In this document: positions 42,540 to 51,064 of the stretch, one piece after another | Layout: each line of letters opens with the position of its first letter | Numbering within the stretch: the first letter of the stretch is position 1 | Assembly: GCA_900100325.1 (NCBI GenBank) | Contig: LT629697.1 | Coordinates: forward strand, 3,531,423-3,595,422 | DNA length: 64,000 bases | Direction of reading: 5' to 3' | Source: Frankineae bacterium MT45 | Lineage (GTDB): Bacteria > Actinomycetota > Actinomycetes > Mycobacteriales > Jatrophihabitantaceae | Notes under the pieces: generated by a model | What the model was told of the DNA's origin: nothing | Database searches by the model: none | What the model saw: the letters and a program-made list of their open reading frames with translations, nothing else | Made by a program: the position numbers and the translations under genes

Positions 42540-42599
42540 GCGGATCGTCGGCGCAGCTGGCCAACTTCGTTGGTGAGGCCAGCTGCGCCGACAATCCGC
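42540..42599. terminator. Bidirectional terminator, 23-nt arms
   Basis: GCGGATCGTCGGCGCAGCTGG... at 42540-42562 mirrors 42577-42599 with one G-U position and a 14-nt loop. It sits between convergent genes. Confidence 0.85.
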
Positions 42600-42643
42600 G
42601 CTCTCAGGTGGATCGCGTGGCGGCAGTAGCTACCGCCGCAGAC

Positions 42644-43405
42644 TCAGCGTCCGGTTGACGGTGGTGCGCCGGCCCGCATGACCTTGGCCATGCCCCGCTC
42701 CCAGCGCACCGGGTCCAGCGAGTACTTCGCCCGCGCCTCGACGGCCATCCGGTCGGTGTCGAAGATCCGCTCGCCGCGGGCCATCGCACCCAGGCCGGCC
42801 AGCGCGATGTCACGCGGGTCCTCCTTGGCGCCGTCGACGTGGTCGGCCATCCGGGTGTCCACCGAACCGACGATCAGTGCCGTGACACTTGTGTTCTGCG
42901 GCTCGAGCTCGGCACGGGAGATGATCGAGAGGAAGAGCGCGGCCGACTTCGCCGGCGAGTAACCACCCATGAATGCCGTGGGAATCGCACCGGCAACCGA
43001 GAGGACGTTCACGATCGCCCCGCCGCCGTTGGCGGCCAGTACCGGCGCGAACTCGCGAGTCATGTTCAGGGTGCCGAAGTAGTTGACCTCCATCTCCTGA
43101 CGGGCCATCTGCGGGTCGCTGGCCTGGACCAGGCGGTCCCGTCCGTGCAGCCCGGCGTTGTTGATGACGACGGTCGTGTCCGAACAGAGCTGGGCGGCCG
43201 CCGCGACCGAGTCGAGGTCGGTGATGTCCAGCTGCACGGCGACCGCGCCGGCCGCGACCAGCTCACTGGGCACGTCGGCCACATTGCGGGCACCGCAGTA
43301 GACCTTGGCCGCACCGCCGCTGAGCAGCTCCTCGACGAACGCGCGGCCGATACCGCGGTTGCCACCGCTGACCAGCGCCACGCAGCCGGCAACGCTGGCG
43401 CTCAC
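42644..43405 (-). CDS. SDR oxidoreductase
   Basis: 253 aa. VALVSGGNRGIGRAFVEELL, VVINNAGLHGRDRL, NVLSVAGAIPTAFMG and YSPAKSAALFLSIISRAEL with Tyr and Lys in place. The end is not the usual VDGG tail but a longer Arg-rich helix, as in CalA/alcohol-type SDRs. GTG 43405 overlaps the NTF2-like gene's stop as GTGA. Second gene of a two-gene minus unit behind a 17-bp motif. Confidence 0.9.
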   Translation of the reverse strand: MSASVAGCVALVSGGNRGIGRAFVEELLSGGAAKVYCGARNVADVPSELVAAGAVAVQLDITDLDSVAAAAQLCSDTTVVINNAGLHGRDRLVQASDPQMARQEMEVNYFGTLNMTREFAPVLAANGGGAIVNVLSVAGAIPTAFMGGYSPAKSAALFLSIISRAELEPQNTSVTALIVGSVDTRMADHVDGAKEDPRDIALAGLGAMARGERIFDTDRMAVEARAKYSLDPVRWERGMAKVMRAGAPPSTGR

Positions 43406-43959
43406 GCAGAGGCTCCGATGGTCGAGTTCAGCAGTGGTTCGTAGACAATGTCATCGGGGAACTTCTGCCCGTGAAGCAGGTTGGCCGGGTCGAGTTGACC
43501 ATGGACCCAACGCGTCGGCCGGGGGCCGAGATCCTGCGCCCAGTCAAAACGCAGGCGGCGTCGGGTGATTCCCCACTCTCCGTCACGACGCTCGAGGTTG
43601 TCGATGATGCGCGAGGCGACGAGGGAATCGCTGACGGTCCCATCGGCGGCCCGTACCCGGGTCATCGCGAGCACGTAGTGCTCGGACCGGGCGCAGTCAC
43701 CATCGACGTCGATGAGGATGTTCGAGAGCGTGTGGGTGCCGACCGAGCGGGGGTTGGCCAGGCTGGCCTCGATCGTGTCGATGTAGCCCTGAGCCGGGCC
43801 GGAATAGATTCCGCCGTGCTCCTCGGTGGCGCCGGGGAGGTAGCACGCTCGCAGCGTGGCGATGTCGGCGCGGTCGATGGCTCGCAGGTAGCGAGTCAGC
43901 AACTCGGTGATCTGCTGCTTGTCGAGCAGCAGCTGCAGTCGGGGGTCAAGATCGGTCAT
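43402..43959 (-). CDS. NTF2/SnoaL-like protein
   Basis: 185 aa. ITELLTRYLRAIDRADIATL, ACYLPGATEEHGG, VGTHTLSNILIDVDGD and WGITRRRLRFDWAQD give the 'SnoaL-like' or ring-hydroxylase-beta-like cone fold. These act as isomerases, dehydratases or hydrolases in terpenoid and steroid pathways, or as inactive partners. No catalytic set can be fixed. First gene of NTF2-SDR; the 17-bp motif is 10 bp upstream of the ATG. Confidence 0.83.
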   Translation of the reverse strand: MTDLDPRLQLLLDKQQITELLTRYLRAIDRADIATLRACYLPGATEEHGGIYSGPAQGYIDTIEASLANPRSVGTHTLSNILIDVDGDCARSEHYVLAMTRVRAADGTVSDSLVASRIIDNLERRDGEWGITRRRLRFDWAQDLGPRPTRWVHGQLDPANLLHGQKFPDDIVYEPLLNSTIGASA

Positions 43960-43968
43960 ACGTCGGAC

Positions 43969-43985
43969 ACTACAACTAACAGCGT
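43969..43985 (-). promoter_or_regulatory. Island 17-bp motif, site c
   Basis: On the minus strand: ACGCTGTTAGTTGTAGT. It continues GT, giving an ACGCT...AGTGT dyad. It lies 10 bp before the NTF2-like start. Confidence 0.72.
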
Positions 43986-44113
43986 GACTTGCCTAGTAGA
44001 AACTCGGGATCACACGTACTCCTGGGTTTTACCCGTATTTCTCAGGATCTTGAGCTTCGGTATCAATATGGCTTTCTCCGTTGACCAAGTCCGGAACGTG
44101 TTGTACAAATCAA

Positions 44114-44130
44114 ACACTGCTAACTGTAGT
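44114..44130 (+). promoter_or_regulatory. Island 17-bp motif, site d
   Basis: ACACTGCTAACTGTAGT followed by G. CACT-N9-AGTG is a perfect dyad at the ends. It lies 70 bp upstream of the livG-like start and points toward it. Confidence 0.72.
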
Positions 44131-44199
44131 GAGCTGGGCCACCCCGGCTCGGGGTAGCTGTTTGCCCCACTCGACGTAGCTGAACCGGAGGTTCGAGCA

Positions 44200-44958
44200 G
44201 TGCTAGAGGTAAAGGATCTGGTTCTCAAATTCGGCGGCATCACGGCGTTGGACAGCATCAACTTCACCGTCGCCGACAACGAGATCTGCGGACTCATCGG
44301 GCCCAACGGTGCCGGAAAGACCTCGCTCTTCAACTGCATCACCCGGATCTACAGACCCAGCGAAGGCTCGATCACATTCAACGACCGCGACCTGCTCGCG
44401 CTGCGTCGCCACGAGATCGTCAAGTACGGCGTCGCCCGGACGTTCCAGAACCTGGCCCTCTTCCCGACGCTCACCGTCATGCAGAACACCATGGTCGGCG
44501 CCCACTCCCGCAGCACGCCCCGCCTCATCCCCTCGATCCTGAGCTGGCCGACGACGCACAAGGCACGCCGGGATCTCGAATCAGAGGCCTGGTACCTGCT
44601 CGAGAAACTCGAACTCACCGACATCGCCTTCCAGCCGGCCAAGGGCCTGCCCTTCGGCACGCTGAAGCGCGTCGAGCTGGCTCGCGCCCTGATGAGCCGT
44701 CCCTCGATGCTCCTCCTCGACGAGCCGGCCGGCGGCCTAACCCACGCCGAGGTTCACGATTTGGGGCAGGTGATCGTCGCGCTGAAGAAGGAGTTCGGGT
44801 TCAGCGCACTGCTCGTGGAGCACCACATGGGGCTGGTCATGGGCATCTCCGACCACGTCGTCGCGATGGACTTCGGACGCAAGATCGCCGACGGCCTACC
44901 GGTCGAAGTGCAGCAGTCCCCGCAGGTCGTCGCGGCATACCTGGGGCGTGCGGCATGA
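44200..44958 (+). CDS. livG: Liv-type ABC transporter ATPase (LivG-like)
   Basis: 252 aa. Walker A GLIGPNGAGKTSLFNCI, ARTFQNLALFPTLTVMQN (Q-loop), the signature region LPFGTLKRVELARALMSRP, Walker B MLLLDEPAGG, and the switch His in LVEHHMG. It is the longer ATPase of the HAAT (branched-chain amino acid type) importers, which also carry aromatic and other carboxylates in catabolic clusters. GTG start with GGAGG 8 nt upstream. First gene of a seven-gene plus unit. Confidence 0.93.
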   Translation: MLEVKDLVLKFGGITALDSINFTVADNEICGLIGPNGAGKTSLFNCITRIYRPSEGSITFNDRDLLALRRHEIVKYGVARTFQNLALFPTLTVMQNTMVGAHSRSTPRLIPSILSWPTTHKARRDLESEAWYLLEKLELTDIAFQPAKGLPFGTLKRVELARALMSRPSMLLLDEPAGGLTHAEVHDLGQVIVALKKEFGFSALLVEHHMGLVMGISDHVVAMDFGRKIADGLPVEVQQSPQVVAAYLGRAA

Positions 44959-45671
44959 CGGCGCCCCTGCTCGAGACCCGCAACCTGCGCGCGGGCTACG
45001 GCGCGGCGAACGTGCTGCACGGGCTTGACCTCAGCGTCAACACCGGCGAGGTCGTGGTCGTCCTCGGCGCCAACGGAGCCGGAAAGACCACGCTGATGCG
45101 AGCCATCGCCGGCACCATCCCGCACAGCGGCGACATCCTCGTCGACGGCCAGGCCGTCGGGAACGCCCGCCCGGAGACGATGCTGCAGCGCGGCGTCGGC
45201 CTGGTCCCGCAGGGGCGCGGCACGCTCACCGACATGACCGTGCGGGACAACCTGCGGGTCGGGGCCACCAGTCGCAAGTCGGCCTCTGAGATGGCCGAGG
45301 ACATCGACAAGTGGTGCACGATCTTCCCGCCATTGGCCAAGCGGCGTGACCAGATCGCCGGGACCCTCTCCGGCGGCGAGCAGCAGATGCTCGCCGTGGC
45401 CCGCGCGATGATGGCCCGCCCCCGACTGCTCATGTGCGACGAGGTGAGCCTGGGCCTCGCGCCGATCATCGTCCAGGAACTCTTCCGAGTTCTGCGGGAA
45501 GTGAACGAGAGTTCCGGTACCGCGCTGCTGCTCGTGGAGCAGAACGCCGAACTCGCCCTGGACATCGCGTCCCGGGTCTACCTGCTCGAAGTCGGCTCGG
45601 TCGCCGCCAGTGGCGAGAGCGAAGTCTTCCGCAGCAACGACGCCATCCGACGTTCGTACCTCGGCTACTGA
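44955..45671 (+). CDS. livF: Liv-type ABC transporter ATPase (LivF-like)
   Basis: 238 aa. Walker A VVLGANGAGKTTLMRAIAG, GVGLVPQGRGTLTDMTVRDN, signature TLSGGEQQMLAVARAMM, Walker B LLMCDEVSLGLAP and LLVEQNAELALDIASRVY. It pairs with the preceding ATPase; its ATG overlaps that stop as ATGA. Confidence 0.94.
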   Translation: MTAPLLETRNLRAGYGAANVLHGLDLSVNTGEVVVVLGANGAGKTTLMRAIAGTIPHSGDILVDGQAVGNARPETMLQRGVGLVPQGRGTLTDMTVRDNLRVGATSRKSASEMAEDIDKWCTIFPPLAKRRDQIAGTLSGGEQQMLAVARAMMARPRLLMCDEVSLGLAPIIVQELFRVLREVNESSGTALLLVEQNAELALDIASRVYLLEVGSVAASGESEVFRSNDAIRRSYLGY

Positions 45672-45698
45672 GGCCGACGGCAAAAGGAACGGATCACA

Positions 45699-46598
45699 GT
45701 GGAAATCTTTCTCGACCGGTTGTTCTCCGGACTCACCTCGGGCTCGATCTACGCGCTCATCGCGCTGGCCCTCGTCGTGGTCTTCCGTAGTTCATCGACG
45801 ATCAACTTTGCCCAGGGCGAGTTCGCCCTCTTTACCTGCTTCGTCGCCTGGTGGCTCACCACCAAGGGAATGCCCATGTGGATCGGCCTCATCGCAGCCA
45901 TGGTCGTCGGCTTCGCGATGGGTGTCGTCGTGGAGCGGATGCTCATCAGACCGGTGCGCAGACGGAACGAGACCGCGGTATTGATTGTGGGGTTAGGCCT
46001 CTTCACCGCCCTCAACGGCCTGGACGGATGGGTCTGGGGGCCGGCGGACAAGCTCTTCCCCGAACTGCTCCCGAGCAGCCCGTCGGACTACATCACCATC
46101 GGCGGCGCTCGACTGCACTACGACTCGATCGGCATCATGCTCGGGCTGGCCCTGGTCGTCGTCCTGCTCACCCTGCTCTTCAACCGCACTTCCCTCGGCC
46201 TGCAGATGCGGGCCGTGGCGACCAACCCGGAATCGGCGTCACTCTCCGGGGTGAAGGTCGGAAACGTGCTCAGTATCAGCTGGGGAATCTCCTCGGCCAT
46301 TGGCGCCTTCGCCGGTGTCCTGCTGATCCCGGTGCTCCCGCCCAACGAACTCGATCTGAGTTCCTTCTTCTCCATCCTGATCTTCGCCTCCGCGGCCGCC
46401 CTCTTCGGCGGCCTGGACAGCATCAAGGGCGCAGTCGTGGGTGGGGTCGGGCTCGGCGTCGCGGAGTCGATGCTGAACGGCTACGGCACGTTCCTCGGCG
46501 GTTCGCTGCAACTGACGTTCGCCCTGCTGATCATCGTGATTGTCCTGGTATTCAAGCCCACCGGCGTATTCGGTGCCCGTCGAGTGGAGCGAGTGTGA
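45699..46598 (+). CDS. livH: Liv-type ABC permease (LivH-like)
   Basis: 299 aa, about eight membrane segments. N-terminus FLDRLFSGLTSGSIYALIAL and FRSSSTINFAQGEFALFTCF are the LivH signatures; RAVATNPESASLSGVKVGNV is the EAA-like coupling loop, followed by ALFGGLDSIKGAVVGGVGLG. GTG start. Overlaps the LivM-like gene as GTGA. Confidence 0.93.
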   Translation: MEIFLDRLFSGLTSGSIYALIALALVVVFRSSSTINFAQGEFALFTCFVAWWLTTKGMPMWIGLIAAMVVGFAMGVVVERMLIRPVRRRNETAVLIVGLGLFTALNGLDGWVWGPADKLFPELLPSSPSDYITIGGARLHYDSIGIMLGLALVVVLLTLLFNRTSLGLQMRAVATNPESASLSGVKVGNVLSISWGISSAIGAFAGVLLIPVLPPNELDLSSFFSILIFASAAALFGGLDSIKGAVVGGVGLGVAESMLNGYGTFLGGSLQLTFALLIIVIVLVFKPTGVFGARRVERV

Positions 46599-47752
46599 CA
46601 ACCGCATCGGTGAATCCGGAGAGTGCAGTGAAGGACGCTGAACTAGTGGCCGCGGAGCAGTCCGCAGCGCCGATCAAGGAGGGGAAGCGCAGCTTCCCCC
46701 ACGTCGCCAAGCGCGGCTCGCGCATCCACCTGGCACTCATCGGGATCGGCATCGTCGCCGCCGTCTCGGTGGTCGCTTGGGGCAGCAGCTTCGGACAGTT
46801 CAACCAGGGCCAGTTCACCCGGGTCATGATCTATGCGATCGCAATCGCCGGCCTGAACGTGGCCACCGGCTACACCGGACTGGTCTCGGTCGGGCACTCG
46901 GCCTTCTTCGGACTAGGCGCCTACACAACCGGAATCCTGATCGTGAAGGGTGGTTGGAGCCCTGAGTCGACCTTCCCGGTCGCGCTGCTGGTCTGCTTCG
47001 TGGCCGGGCTCGTCGTCGGCCTACCGGCGCTGCGAATCCGCGGCCTCTACCTGGCCATCGTCACCCTGGCCTTCGGTGTCGCCTTCCCGGAACTGGTCGC
47101 GCGGTTCGCCAGCCTCACCGGCGGCGCCTCCGGCTTGACGATCCGCCGCCGGATGCTGGCCCCGCCAAGCTGGACCGGTTACACCCTCGGCCAGAAGGGT
47201 CACTGGCTCTACTGGCTCACCGTAGGAATCCTCATCATCGTCATGCTGGTCGTGCACAACCTGGTCCGGGGCAGCCGCTTCGGCCTGGCCATGCAGGCGG
47301 CCCGCGACCACGAGATCGCAGCCTCGGCATCCGGTGTGAACCTGGCCGCGGTGAAGACGCTCTCCTTCGGCGTCTCGGGTGCCCTCACCGGCCTCGGCGG
47401 GAGCCTCTTCGCGATGTACCTGGGGAGCCTGGCCGCCAATGATTCATTCACCCTTCTCAACGCCATCGCCCTCCTCACCGGCCTGGTGATCGGCGGCGAG
47501 TCGACGCGCTTCGGCCCGATCCTGGGCGGACTGGCCGTCGTCTACATCCCCTACTACACGTCCTCCATCGGCCAGGGTCAGTCGGCCGGAGTCTTCTTCG
47601 GTGTCACCCTGATCGTCCTCGTCTTCGTTGCCCCCGAGGGCCTCACCGGATGGTTCATCCGGATCGCCCGCAAAGTACTGGTGATCGTTCCCGCCACGCC
47701 GCGTCCACTGCCTCGGGCTGGAGAGAAAACGCGTGAAGAGGTGACGCCCTAG
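46595..47752 (+). CDS. livM: Liv-type ABC permease (LivM-like)
   Basis: 385 aa. After a polar N-terminus of about 45 residues come membrane segments and the LivM signatures: GLNVATGYTGLVSVGHSAFF, LPALRIRGLYLAIVTLAFGV, MQAARDHEIAASASGVNLAA and LTGLVIGGESTRFGPILGGL. The GTG at 46595 overlaps the LivH stop as GTGA. A much longer in-frame reading exists upstream but shadows livH. Confidence 0.93.
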   Translation: MTTASVNPESAVKDAELVAAEQSAAPIKEGKRSFPHVAKRGSRIHLALIGIGIVAAVSVVAWGSSFGQFNQGQFTRVMIYAIAIAGLNVATGYTGLVSVGHSAFFGLGAYTTGILIVKGGWSPESTFPVALLVCFVAGLVVGLPALRIRGLYLAIVTLAFGVAFPELVARFASLTGGASGLTIRRRMLAPPSWTGYTLGQKGHWLYWLTVGILIIVMLVVHNLVRGSRFGLAMQAARDHEIAASASGVNLAAVKTLSFGVSGALTGLGGSLFAMYLGSLAANDSFTLLNAIALLTGLVIGGESTRFGPILGGLAVVYIPYYTSSIGQGQSAGVFFGVTLIVLVFVAPEGLTGWFIRIARKVLVIVPATPRPLPRAGEKTREEVTP

Positions 47753-47770
47753 AGCCCACCATCACGACCG

Positions 47771-47789
47771 GGCCCACCAGCTGTGGGCC
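47771..47789 (+). terminator. Small intercistronic hairpin
   Basis: GGCCCAC (47771-47777) and GTGGGCC (47783-47789) with a 5-nt loop between livM and the binding-protein gene. It may stabilise or partly end the transcript to set subunit ratio. Confidence 0.4.
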
Positions 47790-47865
47790 TCAGCCCCCAA
47801 AGCTCATCATCCAGGCGGCTCTTCCTTGGCCGGCCATTCATTTCCCATCCCAGAAAGGGATTTCA

Positions 47866-49179
47866 GTGTTCACATCTCTGACAGTCTCAAAGCCGCGACT
47901 TGCAGCCATGCTCGTCGGGTCGGTCGCCGTATCGCTGGTTCTCTCGAGCTGTTCCTCCAGCAGCAAGGACGCCAGTTCGACCTCCTCGGCGCCCACTGGC
48001 TCCGCGGCCGCAGCCGCCTTCAAGGTCGACACCTCACAGTGTGACGACCCGGCGTCGGCCACCAAGAAGATCACCGACACCTGGAAGATCGGCTACAGCG
48101 CACCGCTGTCCGGCCCGATCGCCGGTGTCGCCAGCTTCGCCCTCGACGGGTTCAAGGCTCGCATCGCGGCACAGAACGCAGCCGGCGGCATCAACGGAGT
48201 GAAGATCGACGTCAACTACAAGGACGACCAGTACACCCCGGACAAGGCCAAGGCCAACACCACCGAATTCATCCAGAGCGACCACGTCGACTCCCTCGCC
48301 ACCTTCGGCAGCGGACCGGTCGGTGCCATCGCCGACGACCAGAACGCGGCCTGTGTTCCGCTGCTCTACCCGAGCTCGTCGGTGCAGCAGTACCGCGACA
48401 TCAGCCAGTACCCGTGGACGGTCCAGTTCCTGCCGGCCGGTGAGGCCGAGGCCCGCTACGACGTCAACTACATCCTCTCGAAGTACCCGAACGGCGCCAA
48501 GGTCGGCATCGCCGAGAACCAGAACGCCTCCGGTGTAGGCGAGTACAACGCCTTCGTCGACGCCGCCAAGGGCACCAAGGTGACGGTGGCCGTGGTCGCC
48601 GACCAGACCGACCCGAACGCCGCCGCGACGAAGATCGCCGCCGCCAAGCCCGAGGTGGTCTACAACGCCGGCATCACGACCGACTGTGGACCGCTGGTCA
48701 TCGCGATGGCCCGCATCGGCTTCAAGCCGTCGGGCTTCACGATGAACCCGGACAACTGCGCCGACTCGACGGCCTACATCGCCGCCGGTGAGGCCGCTGA
48801 CGGCAACGTGATCCCGTCCTACCTCAAGAGCGTCACCGACCCGACGCTCAGCAGCGACGCCGGAGTGCAGGCCTACCTCTCGCAGGTCACCGGCGCCGAC
48901 AAGGACAACACCATCACCATCGCCGGCTGGACCGAGGCCGACCTGACCATCAACACCCTGCTGCAGGCGTCGAAGATGCCGGGTGGACTCAGTCACGTGA
49001 CGGCGATCCAGGCCGCCCGTGACCAGGACTACGCGTCGCCGATGCTCGGCACCGGAATCACCTGGCAGAGCACCCCGACCGCGCTCGTCGGCTTCAGCGG
49101 ATTCCAGACCCTGGTCTGGAGTGCCTCCGAGAAGGCCTTCAAGAAGGACGGACCGGTCGTCAGCGTCGCGGCCAAGTAG
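47866..49179 (+). CDS. ABC transporter substrate-binding lipoprotein
   Basis: 437 aa. Signal peptide with lipobox MLVGSVAVSLVLSSCSSSS (Cys at about 27-28), a Ser/Thr linker, then a type-I periplasmic-binding fold: WKIGYSAPLSGPIAGVASFA, GGINGVKIDVNYKDDQYTPD, TEFIQSDHVDSLATFGSGPV, then KPEVVYNAGITTDCGPLVIA. It is the ligand receptor for the Liv-type importer. The binding pocket is not readable by eye, so the ligand is open; the two CoA ligases that follow suggest a carboxylic acid. Confidence 0.92.
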   Translation: MFTSLTVSKPRLAAMLVGSVAVSLVLSSCSSSSKDASSTSSAPTGSAAAAAFKVDTSQCDDPASATKKITDTWKIGYSAPLSGPIAGVASFALDGFKARIAAQNAAGGINGVKIDVNYKDDQYTPDKAKANTTEFIQSDHVDSLATFGSGPVGAIADDQNAACVPLLYPSSSVQQYRDISQYPWTVQFLPAGEAEARYDVNYILSKYPNGAKVGIAENQNASGVGEYNAFVDAAKGTKVTVAVVADQTDPNAAATKIAAAKPEVVYNAGITTDCGPLVIAMARIGFKPSGFTMNPDNCADSTAYIAAGEAADGNVIPSYLKSVTDPTLSSDAGVQAYLSQVTGADKDNTITIAGWTEADLTINTLLQASKMPGGLSHVTAIQAARDQDYASPMLGTGITWQSTPTALVGFSGFQTLVWSASEKAFKKDGPVVSVAAK

Positions 49180-49203
49180 GCCGAACAGCTAGTTGCAACC
49201 CTC

Positions 49204-49241
49204 GCCGGCTGGGCGCAGACACCCGTCCACGCCCAGCCGGC
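49204..49241 (+). terminator. Hairpin after binding-protein gene
   Basis: GCCGGCTGGGCG (49204-49215) and CGCCCAGCCGGC (49230-49241), 12-bp perfect stem, 14-nt loop. It lies before the ligase start, so read-through would be reduced rather than none. Confidence 0.7.
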
Positions 49242-49274
49242 ACACCTAAGCAAACCTTGATTAGGAGCAGGACT

Positions 49275-50975
49275 GTGCCGGCCAAGAAGATGCATCCGCA
49301 GCAGCGAATCGATGAGTATCGGTCGCTCGGCGCATGGACCGACGACACCGTGCAGCAACTTTTCATCGACCGTGTCGCCGACTTCGGCGACGCGCTTGCC
49401 GCAGTCGATCCGCCGAACAAGGCAGAGTTGGTCGACCTCCCCATCCAGCGGGCCAGCTGGAACGACATCGACGATCAGGTCGAGCGATTGGCCGCGGTGC
49501 TGCTGGCCAATGGAATCGGCGAGGGCGACGTTGTCGCCGTGCAACTTCCCAACATCGTCGAACTGATCGTCGCCTACCTGGCGCTCTGGCGAGTGCGGGC
49601 GATCGTCTCGCCGCTGGCTGTTCAGTATCGCCGGCACGAGATTCTCGAAATGGGTGAGATCGGCGGCTTCTCAGCCTTCCTGACCAGCGATCGCATCGGG
49701 CAGCGCGCGGTCGCCGACGACATCGTGGCCATGCGGGCCGAGATCCCTTCGCTGCAGACCGTGCTGCACTTCGGTCCCTCCTCCGTTCCCGGCGCCGTCA
49801 GTGTCGCCGACGCGTTGAGCAAGCTAGTCCCGGCCGACCTCGACTACGTGCGGGCCTACGCCGATCAGCATCCGGTCGACCCCAATGACTGCATCACCAT
49901 CTGCTGGACCTCCGGTACCGAGAGCCGCCCCAAGGGCGTGCCGCGCGCGCACTATGAGTGGCTGGTGATGAGCTGGGACACCGTCTACTCCCCCGACCTG
50001 AATCACGACGCCCGGATTCTCAACCCGTTCCCGATGGTGAACATGGCCGGAATCAACGGCATGTTCCTGCCGTGGCTGCGCGTGGGCTGCGTCCTCGTGC
50101 AGCACCACCCGTTTGATCTCTCGGTATTCCTCGGCCAGATCGAGGCCGAGGGGATCACCTACACGGTCGCCCCGCCTGCCCTGTTGGCGATGCTGCTGCA
50201 GCGCGAGGAGCTACTGGCCGGCGCTGACATCTCCACCCTGCGCCAGATCGGCTCCGGTTCGGTGCCGCTGCAGGAGTGGATGGTGCGCGGGTGGAGTGAC
50301 CGCTACGGCATCGCCATCATCAACTACTTCGGTTCCAACGAGGGAATCTCGCTGATGACCGACGTGAAGCTGATGACCGACCCCGAGCAGCGAGCGCGCT
50401 TCTTCCCCCGCTACGGCGGCGACCGGACCTGGAGCTTCCCAGCCGCATCGCGAACCAAGATCAAACTCATCGACCCCGACACCGGCGCTGAGATCGACGA
50501 GCCCGACCACCCGGGCGAGCTCTACCTGAAGGGCCCGAGCCTCTTCGCCGGCTACCTCGACGCCTCGCACGTCCAAAGTCCCTTCGATGAGGACGGCTAC
50601 CTGAAGACCGGTGACATGTTCGTCATCGACGGCCCGAATCAGGAGTTCCTGCGGTACGTGGATCGGGCCAAGGACCTGGTGATTCGCGGCGGGATGAACA
50701 TCGCGCCGGCTGAGCTGGAGACGATGATCGCCACCCATCCAGCGGTGGCTGAGGTCGCGGTGATCGGCTACCCGGACGACGTCCTCGGCGAGAAGGTCTG
50801 CGCCGTAGTCGCCCTCAAGCCGGGAATGAGCCTGGAGTTGGCCGACGTGGTGAGTCACCTCAACGCCCAGCAGATCGCCAGCTACAAGCTCCCCGAACGC
50901 CTAGACGTCGTCGAGGCCCTGCCCCGCAACCCCGTGGGAAAGGTCCTCAAACGCCAACTGCGGGCCGGCGTCTAA
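49275..50975 (+). CDS. CoA/AMP ligase, GTExxPKGVPR type (paralogue B)
   Basis: 566 aa ANL enzyme. ICWTSGTESRPKGVPRAHYE, NYFGSNEGISLMTD, GYLKTGDMFVIDG, YVDRAKDLVIRGGMNIAPAE and LPRNPVGKVLKRQLRAG. It is a sister of 38977 and 55642. GTG 49275 is chosen because AGGAG (49263-49267) is 7 nt upstream; the TTG six codons earlier has nothing. It probably activates the imported acid. Confidence 0.92.
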   Translation: MPAKKMHPQQRIDEYRSLGAWTDDTVQQLFIDRVADFGDALAAVDPPNKAELVDLPIQRASWNDIDDQVERLAAVLLANGIGEGDVVAVQLPNIVELIVAYLALWRVRAIVSPLAVQYRRHEILEMGEIGGFSAFLTSDRIGQRAVADDIVAMRAEIPSLQTVLHFGPSSVPGAVSVADALSKLVPADLDYVRAYADQHPVDPNDCITICWTSGTESRPKGVPRAHYEWLVMSWDTVYSPDLNHDARILNPFPMVNMAGINGMFLPWLRVGCVLVQHHPFDLSVFLGQIEAEGITYTVAPPALLAMLLQREELLAGADISTLRQIGSGSVPLQEWMVRGWSDRYGIAIINYFGSNEGISLMTDVKLMTDPEQRARFFPRYGGDRTWSFPAASRTKIKLIDPDTGAEIDEPDHPGELYLKGPSLFAGYLDASHVQSPFDEDGYLKTGDMFVIDGPNQEFLRYVDRAKDLVIRGGMNIAPAELETMIATHPAVAEVAVIGYPDDVLGEKVCAVVALKPGMSLELADVVSHLNAQQIASYKLPERLDVVEALPRNPVGKVLKRQLRAGV

Positions 50976-51009
50976 AGACAACCCACCGGCCGACGAGCCG
51001 GACCGAGAA

Positions 51010-51033
51010 CGGGAGGACCTCCGCGCCCTCCCG
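51010..51033 (+). terminator. Weak hairpin between two ligase genes
   Basis: CGGGAGG (51010-51016) and CCTCCCG (51027-51033), 7 bp with a 10-nt loop. Confidence 0.35.
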
Positions 51034-51064
51034 CTGAAGAATCAACGACCGAAACGGAATTAGC

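Noticed and set aside
45851-46594. 248-residue N-terminal extension of the LivM-like protein
   Set aside because: It overlaps livH in another frame and is His/Arg-rich; GTG 46595 with GTGA coupling is the natural start.
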